DNA of 64,000 nt from JAFGVL01 sp963662245 (GCA_963662245.2 CAXXVQ010000002.1:182943-246942); one strand, 5' to 3'; positions 17,144 through 26,053 are shown, counted from the first letter of the stretch. Notes: generated from the letters alone by a model not told the origin. Program-made: numbers and translations.

Positions 17144-19684
17144 CTATCCGCAACGAGAATAACCACAAGTCTTACATGTTAAGCAACCCTCTTGATATAC
17201 TAAGGTATGGTTACCACAACTTGGACAAGCTTGTCCCTCTAACGCCGTTCCATCAGGAATATATTTCTTCAATGCTCTTTCTACCCCTACTTTCCAAGTA
17301 TTGATAGATTCACTATTCAATTGCAACCCGGAAACAAGTTTAATTACCTGATCAATAGGCATACCATAGCGCAACACTCCAGAAATCAGTTTCGCATAAT
17401 TCCAGAACTCAGGGTCAAACTTATGAGAAAGACCTTCTACTGTAGTTTTATAACCTCTTTTGTTTACAAACTGGAAGTCATAACGAGTACTACCATCTTC
17501 ATCTTTCGTTTTAATAATTTTACCATCAGTTACTGCTTTTGGCAATAAGATACCTTCATCTTCATCAGCTAAACCAGTAAAAATTTCAAATGGATGACCA
17601 TCAAGCAAACCAACAAAAGCAATCCATTTTTCCTTATTATTTTGGAAACGAACAATATCACATTCTAGTTCTGTAGGACGCTCAGTGCTACGAGATGGAT
17701 AACAGTTACAATCATTATCTTCACTGTCCTTTTTATCAGTATTTGTAACCAGAACTCCTGAACGAGAACCATCACGATAAACAGTTACACCTTTACAACC
17801 TGACTTCCAAGCTTCAGCGTACAAGTCACCAACCAATTCTTCAGAAACATCATTAGGAAGATTGATTGTCACACTGATCGAGTGATCTACCCATTTTTGA
17901 ATACGACCTTGCATTTTTACTTTTTGCAACCAGTCAACATCATTTGCACAAGCCTTATTATAAGGTGATTTTGCAATCATTTTATTCAATTCTTCTGCAG
18001 AGAATTTCTTAGTTACATCGTATCCATTTATCTCCATCCAAGTTACAAACTTGTGGTGGAATACAGTAAACTCTTCCCAAGAATCACCAACTTCATCTAC
18101 AAAGTCAACACGAACATTTGTATCGTTTGGATTTACTTTTCTACGACGAGTATAATATACTTGGAATGCAGGTTCAATACCTGATGTTGTTTGAGTCATC
18201 AAACTTGTTGTTCCTGTAGGAGCAATTGTCAAACAAGCAATATTCCTACGGCCATATTTTTCCATTTCAGCATATAATGCAGGATCTTCTTTTTTGATTC
18301 TGTTTACAAATGGATTATTAGCCTCTCTTTTTGTATCATAAATTGGAAATGCACCACGCTCTTTCGCCATTTCAACAGAAGAACGATAAGCCTCTACAGC
18401 AATTACTTTATGAACTTTTTCCGAAAATTCTGTTGCTTTTTCAGTTCCATAACGCAAACCTAAAGCAGCTAACATGTCACCTTCTGCAGTTGTACCAACT
18501 CCTGTACGACGACCTTTAGCACTTTTATCTTTGATTTTTTCCCAAAGCAAACGCTCTGTTCTCTTGATTTCTTCAGCCTCAGGGTCTGCATTTACTTTTT
18601 CAAGAATCTTATCAATTTTCTCTAGCTCTAAATCGATAATATCATCCATAATGCGTTGAGCTAATTGAACATGCTTCTCAAATAAATCAAAATCAAAGCT
18701 TGCTTCTTTTGTAAACGGCTTGTTTACATATGAATATAAGTTGATTGCCAACAAACGGCAACTATCATAAGGACATAATGGAATTTCACCACATGGGTTT
18801 GTAGATACAGTTTTAAAACCTTGATCATCGTAACAATCCGGAACTGACTCTTTAATAATTGTATCCCAGAATAAAATTCCTGGCTCTGCTGATTTCCATG
18901 CATTATGCACAATCTTTTTCCAGATATTTTCAGCATCTACCTCTTTAGAAAACCAGGGTTCTTTAGAATCAATTGGATATTGTTGCATGTAAAGCTTTTT
19001 ACTCAAAGCCGCTTGCATAAAATCATCATGAAGTTTTACAGAAACATTAGCACCAGTCACTTTACCCTCTTCCATTTTCGCATCAATAAATGATTCAGAA
19101 TCAGGATGTTTAATTGACACACTTAACATCAATGCTCCACGACGACCATCTTGAGCAACTTCACGAGTCGAGTTTGAATAACGCTCCATAAATGGAACAA
19201 TACCTGTAGAAGTTAAAGCAGAATTCTTTACCGGGGAACCTTTTGGGCGAATGTGAGACAAGTCATGACCAACACCTCCACGGCGCTTCATCAACTGAAC
19301 TTGCTCTTCATCAACTTTCATAACTCCACCATAAGAATCAGAACTCCCATCAGCACCAATCACAAAACAATTTGACAAAGAACCGATTTGATATTCGTTG
19401 CCGATACCAGTCATCGGACTACCTTGAGGTACAATGTATTTAAACCCTTTAAACAAATCAAACAACTCTTGTGCTGATAAAGGATTTTTATACTTAGCCT
19501 CAATGCGTGCTACCTCATTTGCCAAACGCCAATGCATGTCATCGGGCGTTTTCTCATAGATTTTCCCAAAAGAATCTTTCAAAGCATATTTATTAACCCA
19601 CACTCGTGCAGCCAATTCATCACCTTGAAAATAAACTAATGAAGCTTGATATGCTTCTTCATGAGTAAAAGTCTTTTCTCCCAC
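17144..19684 (-). CDS. nrdJ: Adenosylcobalamin-dependent ribonucleotide reductase (class II)
   Basis: Makes deoxyribonucleotides with coenzyme B12 and works with or without oxygen. The 846-residue protein contains the substrate-site TNPCGEIPLCPYDSC (near residue 296), the GTTAEGDMLAALGLRYG and TGTTSLMTQTTSGIEP motifs, and a C-terminal zinc-ribbon-like tail with paired cysteines (ACPSCGNH, CLTCKTCGYSRCG) that regenerates the active site. The start is GTG: the translation MGEKTFTHEEAYQASLVYF aligns well with the family, and the next ATG is about 50 codons in. A roughly 400-nt gene-free leader lies upstream. No cobalamin riboswitch or NrdR box could be recognised there. Confidence 0.96.
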   Translation of the reverse strand: MGEKTFTHEEAYQASLVYFQGDELAARVWVNKYALKDSFGKIYEKTPDDMHWRLANEVARIEAKYKNPLSAQELFDLFKGFKYIVPQGSPMTGIGNEYQIGSLSNCFVIGADGSSDSYGGVMKVDEEQVQLMKRRGGVGHDLSHIRPKGSPVKNSALTSTGIVPFMERYSNSTREVAQDGRRGALMLSVSIKHPDSESFIDAKMEEGKVTGANVSVKLHDDFMQAALSKKLYMQQYPIDSKEPWFSKEVDAENIWKKIVHNAWKSAEPGILFWDTIIKESVPDCYDDQGFKTVSTNPCGEIPLCPYDSCRLLAINLYSYVNKPFTKEASFDFDLFEKHVQLAQRIMDDIIDLELEKIDKILEKVNADPEAEEIKRTERLLWEKIKDKSAKGRRTGVGTTAEGDMLAALGLRYGTEKATEFSEKVHKVIAVEAYRSSVEMAKERGAFPIYDTKREANNPFVNRIKKEDPALYAEMEKYGRRNIACLTIAPTGTTSLMTQTTSGIEPAFQVYYTRRRKVNPNDTNVRVDFVDEVGDSWEEFTVFHHKFVTWMEINGYDVTKKFSAEELNKMIAKSPYNKACANDVDWLQKVKMQGRIQKWVDHSISVTINLPNDVSEELVGDLYAEAWKSGCKGVTVYRDGSRSGVLVTNTDKKDSEDNDCNCYPSRSTERPTELECDIVRFQNNKEKWIAFVGLLDGHPFEIFTGLADEDEGILLPKAVTDGKIIKTKDEDGSTRYDFQFVNKRGYKTTVEGLSHKFDPEFWNYAKLISGVLRYGMPIDQVIKLVSGLQLNSESINTWKVGVERALKKYIPDGTALEGQACPSCGNHTLVYQEGCLTCKTCGYSRCG

Positions 19685-20000
19685 AGCTTTCTATTTTATT
19701 GATTTTCAAACTCTAATTTTTAAGAACAAGAGCTCATTTTTGTTTTACAATATTATACATGTTATATATAGAAACAAAACTTTTTTTACTTTTTCTTTCA
19801 ACAAAAAAAAAGAAAGTTTTCCAAAAAAAAACATATAAGCTTAATAATCAGATACTTAATTTTTATAATTGTTGAAAAAATTTTCTAAAATGAAAAAATA
19901 AGACAACAACATGTCGACTTGTATCAATTATAAAATTAATAGTCAATTATTATTTTTGAAATATAAAACGAGGTTGGTACACCAAAGGGAAAGTTGAGGC
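19685..20000. other. Gene-free AT-rich leader upstream of nrdJ
   Basis: Very AT-rich sequence with long A runs (for example around 19801-19829) and no plausible coding frame. It should hold the nrdJ promoter, but I cannot place a convincing -33/-7 pair, a cobalamin riboswitch core or NrdR boxes. Confidence 0.5.
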
Positions 20001-20032
20001 AAAAAAAATGCATTCCCTATTCTGAGAATGCA
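20001..20032 (-). terminator. Terminator after the Nudix gene
   Basis: TGCATTC (20009-20015) pairs with GAATGCA (20026-20032). On the minus strand eight T residues follow, complementary to the A run at 20001-20008. Confidence 0.75.
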
Positions 20033-20097
20033 AAAGTGTATATTATTGTTAAGGTAGCCCTTAATTTTGAAGGCAAAGTTATTAACAAGTTTTCAGC

Positions 20098-20604
20098 TTA
20101 TTCTATAACTTTATAATCTATAAGTAATTGCAAATCGTGTTCAAAATTTGGGGTAAACACCGATTTACCAATAGAGTCTTCTATTTCTTTACGAGTCCAA
20201 AAACGACCGTCAATCAATTCTTCCGTATCAGGCACAATTTCGCCATCATAATGCAAAGTATGAACATATACTAATTCACTCTCAACTGGTGAATGCCATT
20301 GATAAGTGTATGCAAAAATTGGATCAACATCCTTCAAGCCTAACTCTTCAAAACACTCTCTTTTTACAGCTTGCTCTACACTCTCTCCAAAATCAACATG
20401 GCCACCCACTGCAGTATCCCACATACCTGGCTGAATGTCTTTAGTCCAAGCTCTACGCTGTAAATATAGATCACCCTTAGAGTTTACTACATGTACATGC
20501 ACAACAGGATGCAATAACATTGATCCCCCATGACAAACGGCTCTTGATTCCCTTCCAATAACTTCGCCGTCTTCATTTACTATAGGAAAAATTTCTTCTG
20601 ACAT
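20098..20604 (-). CDS. Nudix hydrolase
   Basis: A 168-residue protein with a complete Nudix box, GHVDFGESVEQAVKRECFEE followed by LGL (G-x5-E-x7-RE-x2-EE-x-G). The opening EIFPIVNEDGEVIGRESRA and the LHPVVHVHVVNSKGDLYLQ segment resemble the IPP-isomerase-like/YfcD branch of Nudix enzymes, which hydrolyse nucleoside diphosphate derivatives of unknown identity. No membrane segment is present. It has its own terminator and a spaced upstream region, so it is probably monocistronic. The substrate cannot be inferred. Confidence 0.9.
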   Translation of the reverse strand: MSEEIFPIVNEDGEVIGRESRAVCHGGSMLLHPVVHVHVVNSKGDLYLQRRAWTKDIQPGMWDTAVGGHVDFGESVEQAVKRECFEELGLKDVDPIFAYTYQWHSPVESELVYVHTLHYDGEIVPDTEELIDGRFWTRKEIEDSIGKSVFTPNFEHDLQLLIDYKVIE

Positions 20605-20780
20605 GGTTTAAATTGAAAATTAAAGCAACAAATGTATATATTCTCTGCAAATAGGAAATATGTTTATGCTATAATTAACATTCACATCTATGAATATACA
20701 ATTACAGAATCTACAAATAATCTGATCTATAGGAGACTTAAACACATAAAATAAAACAACTATACCTCAAAAAGGTTTTC

Positions 20781-20812
20781 ATCTTTTTTACATTTTAAAA
20801 TGCAAAAAAGAT
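20781..20812. repeat. AT-rich palindrome downstream of topB
   Basis: ATCTTTTTTACATTTT (20781-20796) is answered by AAAATGCAAAAAAGAT (20797-20812), with one mismatch per arm. It sits 58 nt after the topB stop and may help end its transcript, together with a weaker CTGATT/AATCAG hairpin at 20821-20856. Confidence 0.5.
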
Positions 20813-20870
20813 AAAAAAGCCTGATTAGACAACAAAACTCTCAACCTCAAATCAGACCTAATTTCAACAC

Positions 20871-22865
20871 CTAAACTAGTGGCTGTCTCCAATCACAACC
20901 ATTTTTCCATTCAGAACAGCCATAAGCAGACTTTCCTTTTAAAACGGTTCCTTTACCACAAGAAGGACAAACTGTTCCTTCCAAATCCTTAGACTTAACA
21001 TCAGCAGACTTCGGTTTGGTTTCTTTTGATTTAGGCGAGCTAGTTTTTATCTTTTTCGGCTTCTCAGCTTCTTCAACAACCTCTTCAATTGTAAATTGAC
21101 GATAAGCAGCATTCTTACCATTTAAAACAACCTGGGAAACCATCTGTTTCAGCTCTTCTAAAAAACTCTTCGCATCGTAAACCCCACGCTCAATCTCACG
21201 AAGTTTCTTTTCCCAAACTCCTGTTAATTCAGCTGACTTCACCATCTCATCTTGGATTGTTTGCACCAAATCAATACCAGTCTGAGTCGCAATTAAGTTC
21301 TTTCGTTCTTTACGAATATAGTTGCGTTTAAATAAAGTTTCAATGATTGCTGCACGAGTAGACGGACGACCAATTCCATTCTCTTTTAAAGCATCACGCA
21401 ATTCATCATTATCAACAAGTTTACCGGCAGTTTCCATGGCACGCAAAAGTGTTGCCTCAGTATATAGTTTTGGTGGCTGCGTCCATTTCTCGGCTAAATC
21501 GGGCACATGTGGGCCTCTTTCTCCTTTTTGGAAATCAGGCAACACAGCCTCATCAGCGGGAGAATCTTCATCAACTATATTAGCAGAAAAAACCACTCTC
21601 CATCCTGGCTCAAGAATTTGCTTACCTGTGACTTTAAATTCGACACTATCCACTTCTCCAAAAACAGTGGTAGTTGCCACCTTACACACAGGATAAAATA
21701 CAGCAATAAAACGACGAGCAATTAAGTCATAAACATTGCGCTCATCAGCTGAAATATTATTGGGATTCACTCCCGTTGGGATAATAGCATGGTGATCTGT
21801 CACCTTAGCATTATCAAATACTTTTTTAGATTTCGGGAGTTTCAATTGAAGCAAACTAGCTGTAAGCTGCTCATAATCCTTCATGCCTTTTAATATATTA
21901 GGCACTTTAGGATAAATATCTTCGCTTAAAAAAGTAGTATCTACGCGAGGATAGGTAGTTACTTTTTTTTCATATAATGACTGGATAAGCTTTAGTGTTT
22001 CATCAGCCGAATAGCCGAACTTCTTATTACACTCAACTTGCAAAGATGTAAGGTCAAATAATCGAGGCGCATTCTCTGTACCATCCTTTTTTATAACATC
22101 AGTAACCTCAAACTCGGCATCTTTAACTTGTGACAAAAAAGCTTGACCTTCCTCTTCTGTTTCAAACCGCCCTTTGGTAACAGAAAATGTAGTGTCTCTA
22201 TAAACTGTTTTTAATTCCCAATACGGCTCAGGCTTAAAGTTCTCTATTTCCAGTTGGCGATTTACAATTAAAGCCAATGTTGGCGTTTGCACTCTACCAA
22301 TTGAAAGCACCTGTTTACCTCGACCATATTTAATTGTGTACAAACGAGTTGCATTCATACCTAACAACCAATCTCCAATAGCACGACACATTCCTGCTTC
22401 GTATAAAGGTTTGAAGTCAACTTCCGGTTTTAGGTTAGCAAAGCCTTCTTTAATCGACTCCTCAGTAAGTGATGATATCCACAGGCGCTTAACGGGGCAT
22501 TTACATCCAGCCTTTTGAAGCACCCAACGCTGAATCAACTCTCCTTCTTGCCCGGCATCACCACAGTTTATCACCTCTTCAGCATCTTGTACAATACTTT
22601 CAATGGTTTTAAACTGCTTCTCAATTCCATTATTCTGAATTAACTTAATTCCAAAGCGAGGTGGAATCATTGGCAAATAATTAATGCGCCATGACTTCCA
22701 ATCCGGAGTATATTCGTGAGGTTCTTTAAGTGTGCAAAGGTGACCAAAAGTCCATGTTACACGATAACCATTACCCTCATAATAACCATCTTTACGCTGG
22801 TTAGCTCCAAGAATCTGTGCTATATCTTTTGCTACGGAAGGCTTTTCGGCAATGCAAACTTTCAT
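20871..22865 (-). CDS. topB: DNA topoisomerase III (TopB)
   Basis: A type IA topoisomerase that decatenates DNA and resolves recombination intermediates with RecQ-type helicases. The Toprim domain starts MKVCIAEKPSVAKDIAQILG and contains the acidic cluster (NCGDAGQEGELIQRW). The catalytic tyrosine lies in TTYPRVDTTFLS near residue 304, and the family motif GIGRPSTRAAIIETL follows. A Lys/Ser-rich linker leads to a C-terminal zinc finger (CPSCGKGTVLKGKSAYGCSE). I chose the ATG complementary to 22863-22865 (664 residues) because it gives the standard N-terminus; a start at 22928 would add 21 unlikely residues. Confidence 0.95.
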   Translation of the reverse strand: MKVCIAEKPSVAKDIAQILGANQRKDGYYEGNGYRVTWTFGHLCTLKEPHEYTPDWKSWRINYLPMIPPRFGIKLIQNNGIEKQFKTIESIVQDAEEVINCGDAGQEGELIQRWVLQKAGCKCPVKRLWISSLTEESIKEGFANLKPEVDFKPLYEAGMCRAIGDWLLGMNATRLYTIKYGRGKQVLSIGRVQTPTLALIVNRQLEIENFKPEPYWELKTVYRDTTFSVTKGRFETEEEGQAFLSQVKDAEFEVTDVIKKDGTENAPRLFDLTSLQVECNKKFGYSADETLKLIQSLYEKKVTTYPRVDTTFLSEDIYPKVPNILKGMKDYEQLTASLLQLKLPKSKKVFDNAKVTDHHAIIPTGVNPNNISADERNVYDLIARRFIAVFYPVCKVATTTVFGEVDSVEFKVTGKQILEPGWRVVFSANIVDEDSPADEAVLPDFQKGERGPHVPDLAEKWTQPPKLYTEATLLRAMETAGKLVDNDELRDALKENGIGRPSTRAAIIETLFKRNYIRKERKNLIATQTGIDLVQTIQDEMVKSAELTGVWEKKLREIERGVYDAKSFLEELKQMVSQVVLNGKNAAYRQFTIEEVVEEAEKPKKIKTSSPKSKETKPKSADVKSKDLEGTVCPSCGKGTVLKGKSAYGCSEWKNGCDWRQPLV

Positions 22866-22941
22866 TCGTAAGGAATAATTTGTCCAAAAAAAAGCGGCTC
22901 TTTTACTCTTTTTAAAATAAAAGGCCACTCAACTTGGTCCA

Positions 22942-22963
22942 TTAGTATATGCAAATATACTAA
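22942..22963. promoter_or_regulatory. Palindrome over the probable topB -7 element
   Basis: TTAGTATAT-GCAA-ATATACTAA is a perfect 9-4-9 inverted repeat. On the minus strand it contains TATATTTG (complement of 22952-22959), matching the Bacteroidota -7 consensus and properly placed for topB. No clear -33 TTTG is seen. It overlaps the stop of the small lipoprotein gene. Confidence 0.4.
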
Positions 22964-23115
22964 ATTACTCTTTGTTCTGCAGAAAGAAAAGCAACTTGTT
23001 TTTCTACAGTTTTATTATATCCAAAACCATCATTGGCTTTATAAGACATACCAGAGCGACAACTACTAAATAAAGTTATAACAACAAATAGAATTAATAG
23101 AGTAATGTTTTTCAT
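22960..23115 (-). CDS. Small lipoprotein, 51 residues
   Basis: A short frame reads MKNITLLILFVVITLFSSCR and continues SGMSYKANDGFGYNKTVEKQ to a TAG stop. It has a type II signal peptide with lipobox LFSSC at residues 15-19, followed by a 32-residue mature peptide. The 'GFGYNKTV' tail resembles small hypothetical lipoproteins beside many Bacteroidota genes. It lies just upstream of topB in the same orientation. Function unknown; expression is unproven. Confidence 0.6.
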   Translation of the reverse strand: MKNITLLILFVVITLFSSCRSGMSYKANDGFGYNKTVEKQVAFLSAEQRVI

Positions 23116-23195
23116 AAGTGTTAAAAATTTAATTTACAATTACTTATAAGGATTTAAAAATATTCAAAATTAAGAATTCTTTTAAAAAATCAACA

Positions 23196-23255
23196 AAAGA
23201 AAAGCGGTTTTAACATATGAAGAAGATTATAAACTTCTTATTCAGTTAAAACCGC
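23196..23255 (-). terminator. Terminator of the DUF134-MBL-NifX-thioesterase operon
   Basis: GCGGTTTTAAC (23204-23214) pairs perfectly with GTTAAAACCGC (23245-23255), and the intervening AGAAG/CTTCT words extend the stem. On the minus strand TTTTCTTTTG follows. Confidence 0.85.
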
Positions 23256-23274
23256 CTTATCAACTATAAAACAA

Positions 23275-23685
23275 CTATTCACTACTCTCTTTCTCAATAG
23301 CTTCAAGAATATAATTAGGAGGGAAACATGCTTCCCGAGTAGACTTTTCGATAAAAGCCAAATTTACTTCAGCCTTATTTACTAATTCATCATTTTGATT
23401 AAATGTTCTGTAACTAAAAGTAATCCGTGGACCTATAATTTCTTTTATTTTCGTTTTGATAGTTAACAAATCATCATATTGAGCTGACTTCACAAACTTA
23501 AATGTCATCCCGATAACCGGCAACATGTAACCATCGTCCTCTAACTTACTGTAAGGTATACCTAACTCTCGAAACAGTTCCCATCGGGCATTTTCATAAA
23601 GTCGGGCATAATTCGAATGATGTAAATACCCCATAACATCAGTCTCTGAATACACTACTCTGTGCTTATGCTGGTGTTCAGTCAT
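23275..23685 (-). CDS. Acyl-CoA thioesterase, 4-hydroxybenzoyl-CoA thioesterase type
   Basis: A 136-residue hotdog-fold enzyme. The motif YSETDVMGYLHHSNYARLYE holds the catalytic Asp, and the helix NARWELFRELG is typical of YbgC/FadM-like thioesterases that hydrolyse acyl- or aryl-CoA. Length is normal. It is the last gene of a four-gene operon starting at the DUF134 regulator, 11 nt behind a NifX-like gene, and precedes a strong terminator. It is the least expected member of that operon; it might be a separate function read through from it. Confidence 0.88.
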   Translation of the reverse strand: MTEHQHKHRVVYSETDVMGYLHHSNYARLYENARWELFRELGIPYSKLEDDGYMLPVIGMTFKFVKSAQYDDLLTIKTKIKEIIGPRITFSYRTFNQNDELVNKAEVNLAFIEKSTREACFPPNYILEAIEKESSE

Positions 23686-23696
23686 ATATAGAAAAT

Positions 23697-24065
23697 TTAA
23701 TGATTACATTCGTGACTATCGGTATGTGATTGACAATTCACACCACCATCCATAATAAAACCTGCAAGATATTGTTTCATTAAAACAGATACATCACCCG
23801 CACAGTTACGGATTACTTTCACCCCGTTCTCTTTTAAAATATTTACAGCACCATCACCAATTCCACCGGCAAGCATTACTGTAATACCTTCATTTTTAAA
23901 TACAGAAGCAATATTTGATTTACATCCACAACCCTGAGGAGATTCCATTCTTTCCTCACTTTTCACCTCTTTACCTTCAACAGTGTAAATCTTATAAAAT
24001 TCACAATGGCCAAAATGTTGGTCAATCTCGTTGTTACTTTTAACAGGAACAGCTATTTTCATCAT
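23697..24065 (-). CDS. NifX/NifB-type FeMo-cofactor-binding-like protein
   Basis: A 122-residue member of the dinitrogenase iron-molybdenum cofactor domain family. It begins MKIAVPVKSNNEIDQHFGHC, with the family's HFGHCEFY motif, has a cysteine pair PQGCGCKSN, the core LAGGIGDGAVNILKENGVKV and a Cys/His-rich tail GGVNCQSHTDSHECNH. In anaerobes without nitrogenase such proteins are thought to carry or sense metal clusters; the exact role is unknown. It starts 4 nt after the metallo-beta-lactamase gene. No nifHDK is present, so a nitrogen-fixation role is not supported. Confidence 0.88.
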   Translation of the reverse strand: MMKIAVPVKSNNEIDQHFGHCEFYKIYTVEGKEVKSEERMESPQGCGCKSNIASVFKNEGITVMLAGGIGDGAVNILKENGVKVIRNCAGDVSVLMKQYLAGFIMDGGVNCQSHTDSHECNH

Positions 24066-24069
24066 TATA

Positions 24070-24912
24070 TCAATTAAAATTACATTCTACTTGTTTTCCT
24101 ACATAAAACTGATGCAGATTTCCTCCTAGCACTTTCTTCATATTTTCAAATGGCTCATCTCCGGTACAGTGTCCGGTATAGAAAATCGCTTCAGGATACT
24201 TTTCTTTTAATAAATTAGCCACATCACTAATTTCTTGAGCTGATTCATATTGGCTCATATCATCTACATCTAACAAATGAAAACCACCAATAACCGTTGC
24301 AATAGGCACATTAATTTGACTTGAAACTGTACTAAGGATATTTGCAACTCCATTATGAGCGCAACCAGAACAAACCATTAGCTTTTCTTTACCAAAACAA
24401 AATATTAGTTCATGTGCAAAATCATCTTTCACTCTACCATTTCCGGCATCTTTCCATAAAGTCTGATTACCTAAGGGTAATGGATATTTCTTTTCTGTTG
24501 GTATAATCACATGGATATCCTTCTCCAATGACATATCTTGTTCTACAAAAACAAAGCGATGCTTATCTGCATCAATATTGATATTTGCACTAATATCTTT
24601 CAAACCTCTACGAGTAGAAAAATACTTCTGCTCAAAAGCCAATGAAGAAACAATAATTTCTGCTTTATCATTCTGCTTTAAGAAAAAAGGTAATCCTCCT
24701 ACATGATCAACATGTCCATGGGATAAAAACAAGTAATCAATGTCAGCAATATCAATTCCAAGCTGTTCTGCATTATCTAAAAAAGCTTTAGACAAGCCAA
24801 CATCAACTAAGCATTTATGTTTTGAAGTTTCAACATACAAAGAGAAACCATGCTCTATTCTATACTGTTCCTCTTCTCTTCTGTTATCAATTACAACAGT
24901 GGCTTTTATCAT
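24070..24912 (-). CDS. MBL-fold metallohydrolase, dihydropterin-type
   Basis: A 280-residue metallo-beta-lactamase-fold protein with the metal motif LFLSHGHVDHVGGLPFF, an N-terminal LVDVGLSKAFLDNAEQLGI segment and later His ligands (GCAHNGVANIL, VIGGFHLLD, YTGHCTGDE). It matches the 7,8-dihydropterin-6-yl-methyl-4-(beta-D-ribofuranosyl)aminobenzene 5'-phosphate synthase-like group common in archaea and anaerobes, a name inherited from one studied member. Its start overlaps the DUF134 stop by four bases (ATGA), so the two are translationally coupled. The actual substrate is unknown. Confidence 0.88.
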   Translation of the reverse strand: MIKATVVIDNRREEEQYRIEHGFSLYVETSKHKCLVDVGLSKAFLDNAEQLGIDIADIDYLFLSHGHVDHVGGLPFFLKQNDKAEIIVSSLAFEQKYFSTRRGLKDISANINIDADKHRFVFVEQDMSLEKDIHVIIPTEKKYPLPLGNQTLWKDAGNGRVKDDFAHELIFCFGKEKLMVCSGCAHNGVANILSTVSSQINVPIATVIGGFHLLDVDDMSQYESAQEISDVANLLKEKYPEAIFYTGHCTGDEPFENMKKVLGGNLHQFYVGKQVECNFN

Positions 24913-25313
24913 TTTATAGGCTCTAATTCATTATCACCATATGAAGGACAGTCATTACACTGCACATGCGACTCCATGCCTTCAATCAACTTATAACAGC
25001 GTTTACAACGATACCACTGAGAGTTAAATTCAACACTTCCTCCTTCAATGATTATCATTTTCCCTTCAACAATAGCCTTTGCTATTGTTTGTCGTGCTTT
25101 TTCATAAATACGAGTTAAAGTAGGCCTAGAAACATTCATTTGTTCAGCAGCCTGCTCCTGAGTTAACCCATTATAATCCAACAAACGAATAGACTCATAT
25201 TCATCCATTTGCAATGAAACTGACGATAAATTCTTCGCAGGAATACCAAATGGCTTAAAACCCTGCATTTTCGGTGGAGATGATATTCTCCTAAATTGTT
25301 GCGGTCGAGGCAT
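24909..25313 (-). CDS. DUF134 family DNA-binding regulator
   Basis: A 134-residue protein of the DUF134 family. It starts MPRPQQFRRISSPPKMQGFK and has a clear sigma-70-region-4-like helix-turn-helix (QMDEYESIRLLDYNGLTQEQ, then AAEQMNVSRPTLTRIYEKAR), followed by a cysteine motif (CKRCYKLIEG, CNDCPSYG) that could bind metal. It is the first gene of its operon. Its promoter carries a GAAC-N4-GTTC palindrome, found again at the promoter of the 26-31 kb operon, so I infer it autoregulates and controls both. DNA binding is predicted, not shown. Confidence 0.88.
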   Translation of the reverse strand: MPRPQQFRRISSPPKMQGFKPFGIPAKNLSSVSLQMDEYESIRLLDYNGLTQEQAAEQMNVSRPTLTRIYEKARQTIAKAIVEGKMIIIEGGSVEFNSQWYRCKRCYKLIEGMESHVQCNDCPSYGDNELEPIK

Positions 25314-25355
25314 AATTCTAATATTTTTTTAATGTCTCAATCATTTAATTAGACA

Positions 25356-25378
25356 CAAAGATAATGAACTTATGTTCG
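25356..25378 (-). promoter_or_regulatory. Promoter and operator of the DUF134 operon
   Basis: On the minus strand a -7 element TATCTTTG (complement of 25356-25363) is directly preceded by a palindrome: plus-strand TGAACTTATGTTCG at 25365-25378 (core GAAC-N4-GTTC). The arrangement is identical to that at 31230-31260, although no TTTG is seen 19 bp further upstream. Confidence 0.65.
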
Positions 25379-25432
25379 TTTGTATGATAAACAAGAGTTT
25401 TTAATATTTTAGACAGCTTTTTAATACAATGA

Positions 25433-25900
25433 TTATTTCTCGCCAGCTAATAATTCTTCACCAACTATACCAGCCGCTTCTGCTACAAAACGAGCACAAG
25501 GTCGTTTTGCATAATATTCTGCGTTCCTATCCGATGGAGTTGGGTCTTGTGGTGCTCTTCTAATTGCTAATAAATCTGCACAAATAAGTGTTCCAAATTT
25601 ATCTTTAAAAGCAGTGGCAGTACGCTGAACAGCTTTATAAGTCTCTGTTTTTGAAGGCTTATCATTAGGATTAGTATGCGGATATCTAAATCCCATAAGC
25701 ATAAACATACCTGAAACAGCTCCGCACACTTCTCTTAAACGCCCCATTCCACCACCAAATGGAGCCGAAAACTTTTTAGCCAATTCTTCATCTACACTAA
25801 ATACATCTGCATAAGCCAAAAAAACAGATTGAGAACAATTATACCCCTCTTTAAACAAAGCCACTGCCTTTTCTTTTCTTTCTTCTATATTAATTTCCAT
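25433..25900 (-). CDS. C_GCAxxG_C_C family redox protein
   Basis: A 155-residue protein of the C_GCAxxG_C_C family. It has the N-terminal YNCSQSVFLAYADVF, the central FGGGMGRLREVCGAVSGMFM and further cysteines (TLICADLL, RPCARFVAEAAG). The family is common in anaerobes and is thought to be a redox or metal-binding protein, sometimes linked to radical SAM or selenium enzymes. Start chosen at the ATG complementary to 25898-25900 (MEINIEERKEKAVALF); a start at 25924 would add eight non-conserved residues. Its promoter seems separate from the two neighbouring operons, with TATCTTTA visible upstream. Confidence 0.85.
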   Translation of the reverse strand: MEINIEERKEKAVALFKEGYNCSQSVFLAYADVFSVDEELAKKFSAPFGGGMGRLREVCGAVSGMFMLMGFRYPHTNPNDKPSKTETYKAVQRTATAFKDKFGTLICADLLAIRRAPQDPTPSDRNAEYYAKRPCARFVAEAAGIVGEELLAGEK

Positions 25901-26006
25901 ATTTCTTTTGAATATAATTATCAAGCCATATCCTTATTCAAAAACTTGATTGTAAAGATACAACATCAACATAACTCAGGAACATCCTAGTTGGCCTAAA
26001 AAACAA

Positions 26007-26038
26007 TGACCAGCACTATACGCTAATAGCACTGGTCA
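26007..26038. terminator. Bidirectional hairpin between operons
   Basis: TGACCAG (26007-26013) pairs with CTGGTCA (26032-26038), and the inner bases partly extend the stem. On the minus strand TTGTTTTTT follows. It lies 225 nt after the DUF1573 stop and probably insulates the operon from the C_GCAxxG_C_C gene. Confidence 0.6.
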
Positions 26039-26053
26039 AAACACACACAAATT

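Noticed and set aside
19685..20000. Cobalamin riboswitch ahead of the B12-dependent nrdJ
   Set aside because: I could not recognise the conserved B12-box core or the expected stem set; the sequence is mostly low-complexity A/T.
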